Shown here in pieces: positions 63,479 through 64,000 of a stretch of DNA of 64,000 nt (positions are counted from its first letter, which is position 1; each line of letters opens with the position of its first letter). This DNA comes from Taudactylus pleione (lineage: Eukaryota > Chordata > Amphibia > Anura > Myobatrachidae): the NCBI GenBank assembly GCA_031769625.1, contig JAUIMM010000519.1, forward strand, positions 1,855,501 through 1,919,500, in the 5' to 3' direction. The position numbers and the translations under genes were made by a program. The notes beneath the pieces were generated by a model. It saw only the letters and a list, made by a program, of their open reading frames with translations. It searched no databases and was not told the DNA's origin.

Positions 63479-64000
63479 CAGAGCCGCTCGTAAGCGGCCG
63501 CACGTTCGCTCCGAGCGATGTTTGCCCAACTGCGCATGCGTACGGATCGTAATACGCATGCACGAACCAGTCAGTGCGGCCGAAAATAGTTTGTTCGCTA
63601 AATAGCGAATGCCTGCTATTTTGAGTGACAGAATGAGGCGTATGTGGGTGGTAACAGGGGAAGGTGCTTGAAAACGGGGAGTGGAGATCCGAAAGCAGGC
63701 GTGCTTAAAGGTCAAAACGGGCGTTTTATGGGTGTGCATAATTAATACAGCAGCGTCATTGACCACGTCACTGGGTTATTTTATAGCCAGGACTGCTCGC
63801 AAAATTGTGGTATCAAAAACCAACCACAAGAATAGCGAGCAGTTCATAAGCTGGTCGATGTACTCGATTAATCTAATAAATAGTGGACATGACGTAGGAT
63901 GCGAGCAGCCAGGGGGCGTATTTTTTCAAAAAACGACCGCAAGTTTTGTTCGCTCGTTCAGACCTAGAGGCGTGAACAGACCGCAAAGAGCGAACGGTTC
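63479..64000. mobile_element. PIF-like GGGCCTGATTCAG MITE, subfamily 2, cut by window end
   Basis: It follows the element at 30,203-30,800 nearly base for base: GGGCCTGATTCAGAGCCGCT, then GCATGCGTACGGATCGTAAT, GCTAAATAGCGAATGCCTGC and AACCAACCACAAGAATAGCG. The right end is beyond the window. Confidence 0.88.

Overview
This window looks like intergenic or intronic DNA from a large, repeat-rich vertebrate genome, most likely an anuran amphibian. The evidence is the mix of repeats. It holds an L2/CR1-clade LINE, two Tx1/L1-type LINEs, a Penelope-like element with a GIY-YIG endonuclease and a hammerhead ribozyme, a V-SINE-like element, a decayed Ty1/copia integrase, and dozens of hAT, PIF/Harbinger-like and foldback MITEs. 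No convincing host protein-coding gene, rRNA or functional tRNA was found. The assignment to frogs rests on family composition; no species marker was seen.

Layout: 1-3079 is the end of a non-autonomous hAT element (transposase remnants on the minus strand) filled with 139-bp and 155/160-bp tandem repeats. 3.1-10 kb is a field of MITEs, including a TA-flanked element with a 29-bp minisatellite and telomere-like TTAGGG-rich MITEs. 10.02-13.64 kb is an L2-clade LINE with a single open 1084-codon ORF (minus strand), the most intact coding unit here. 14-21 kb is dominated by MITEs, several with exact 8-bp (hAT) or 3-bp (PIF/Harbinger) target duplications. 21,286-23,764 is a complete second copy of the hAT element with a perfect 8-bp target duplication. 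24-40 kb is more MITEs, often nested in each other, plus a 5'-truncated L2 copy.

40.6-56.5 kb is a nested stack. A Ty1/copia integrase relic (minus) is split by a 956-bp MITE. Next to it, a Penelope-like element (minus) is split by two plus-strand L1/Tx1 LINEs: 43,132-46,820 and 47,206-55,114. The second LINE has an 11-14 bp flanking duplication, and each junction shows target-site repeats. The second L1 carries an intact ORF1, a broken ORF2 with a mutated reverse-transcriptase active site, and its own 853-bp hAT MITE. The Penelope element also carries a 459-bp insertion flanked by a 14-bp repeat. 56.5-64 kb has AT microsatellites, an inverted hammerhead-like terminal repeat, tRNA-headed SINE pieces, a V-SINE inside a hAT-like MITE, and the left part of another PIF-like MITE cut by the window edge.

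The most unusual observations are: (1) several MITEs, from at least two families, are built as chains of ten or more adjacent hairpins rather than one long terminal inverted repeat; (2) a minimal hammerhead ribozyme with all core boxes, a short stem I and a 2-bp stem III sits in the Penelope element; (3) hAT derivatives have minisatellite arrays where the transposase catalytic core should be; (4) a CATACCTCCCAAC-ended foldback family has 6-bp target duplications in two independent insertions.
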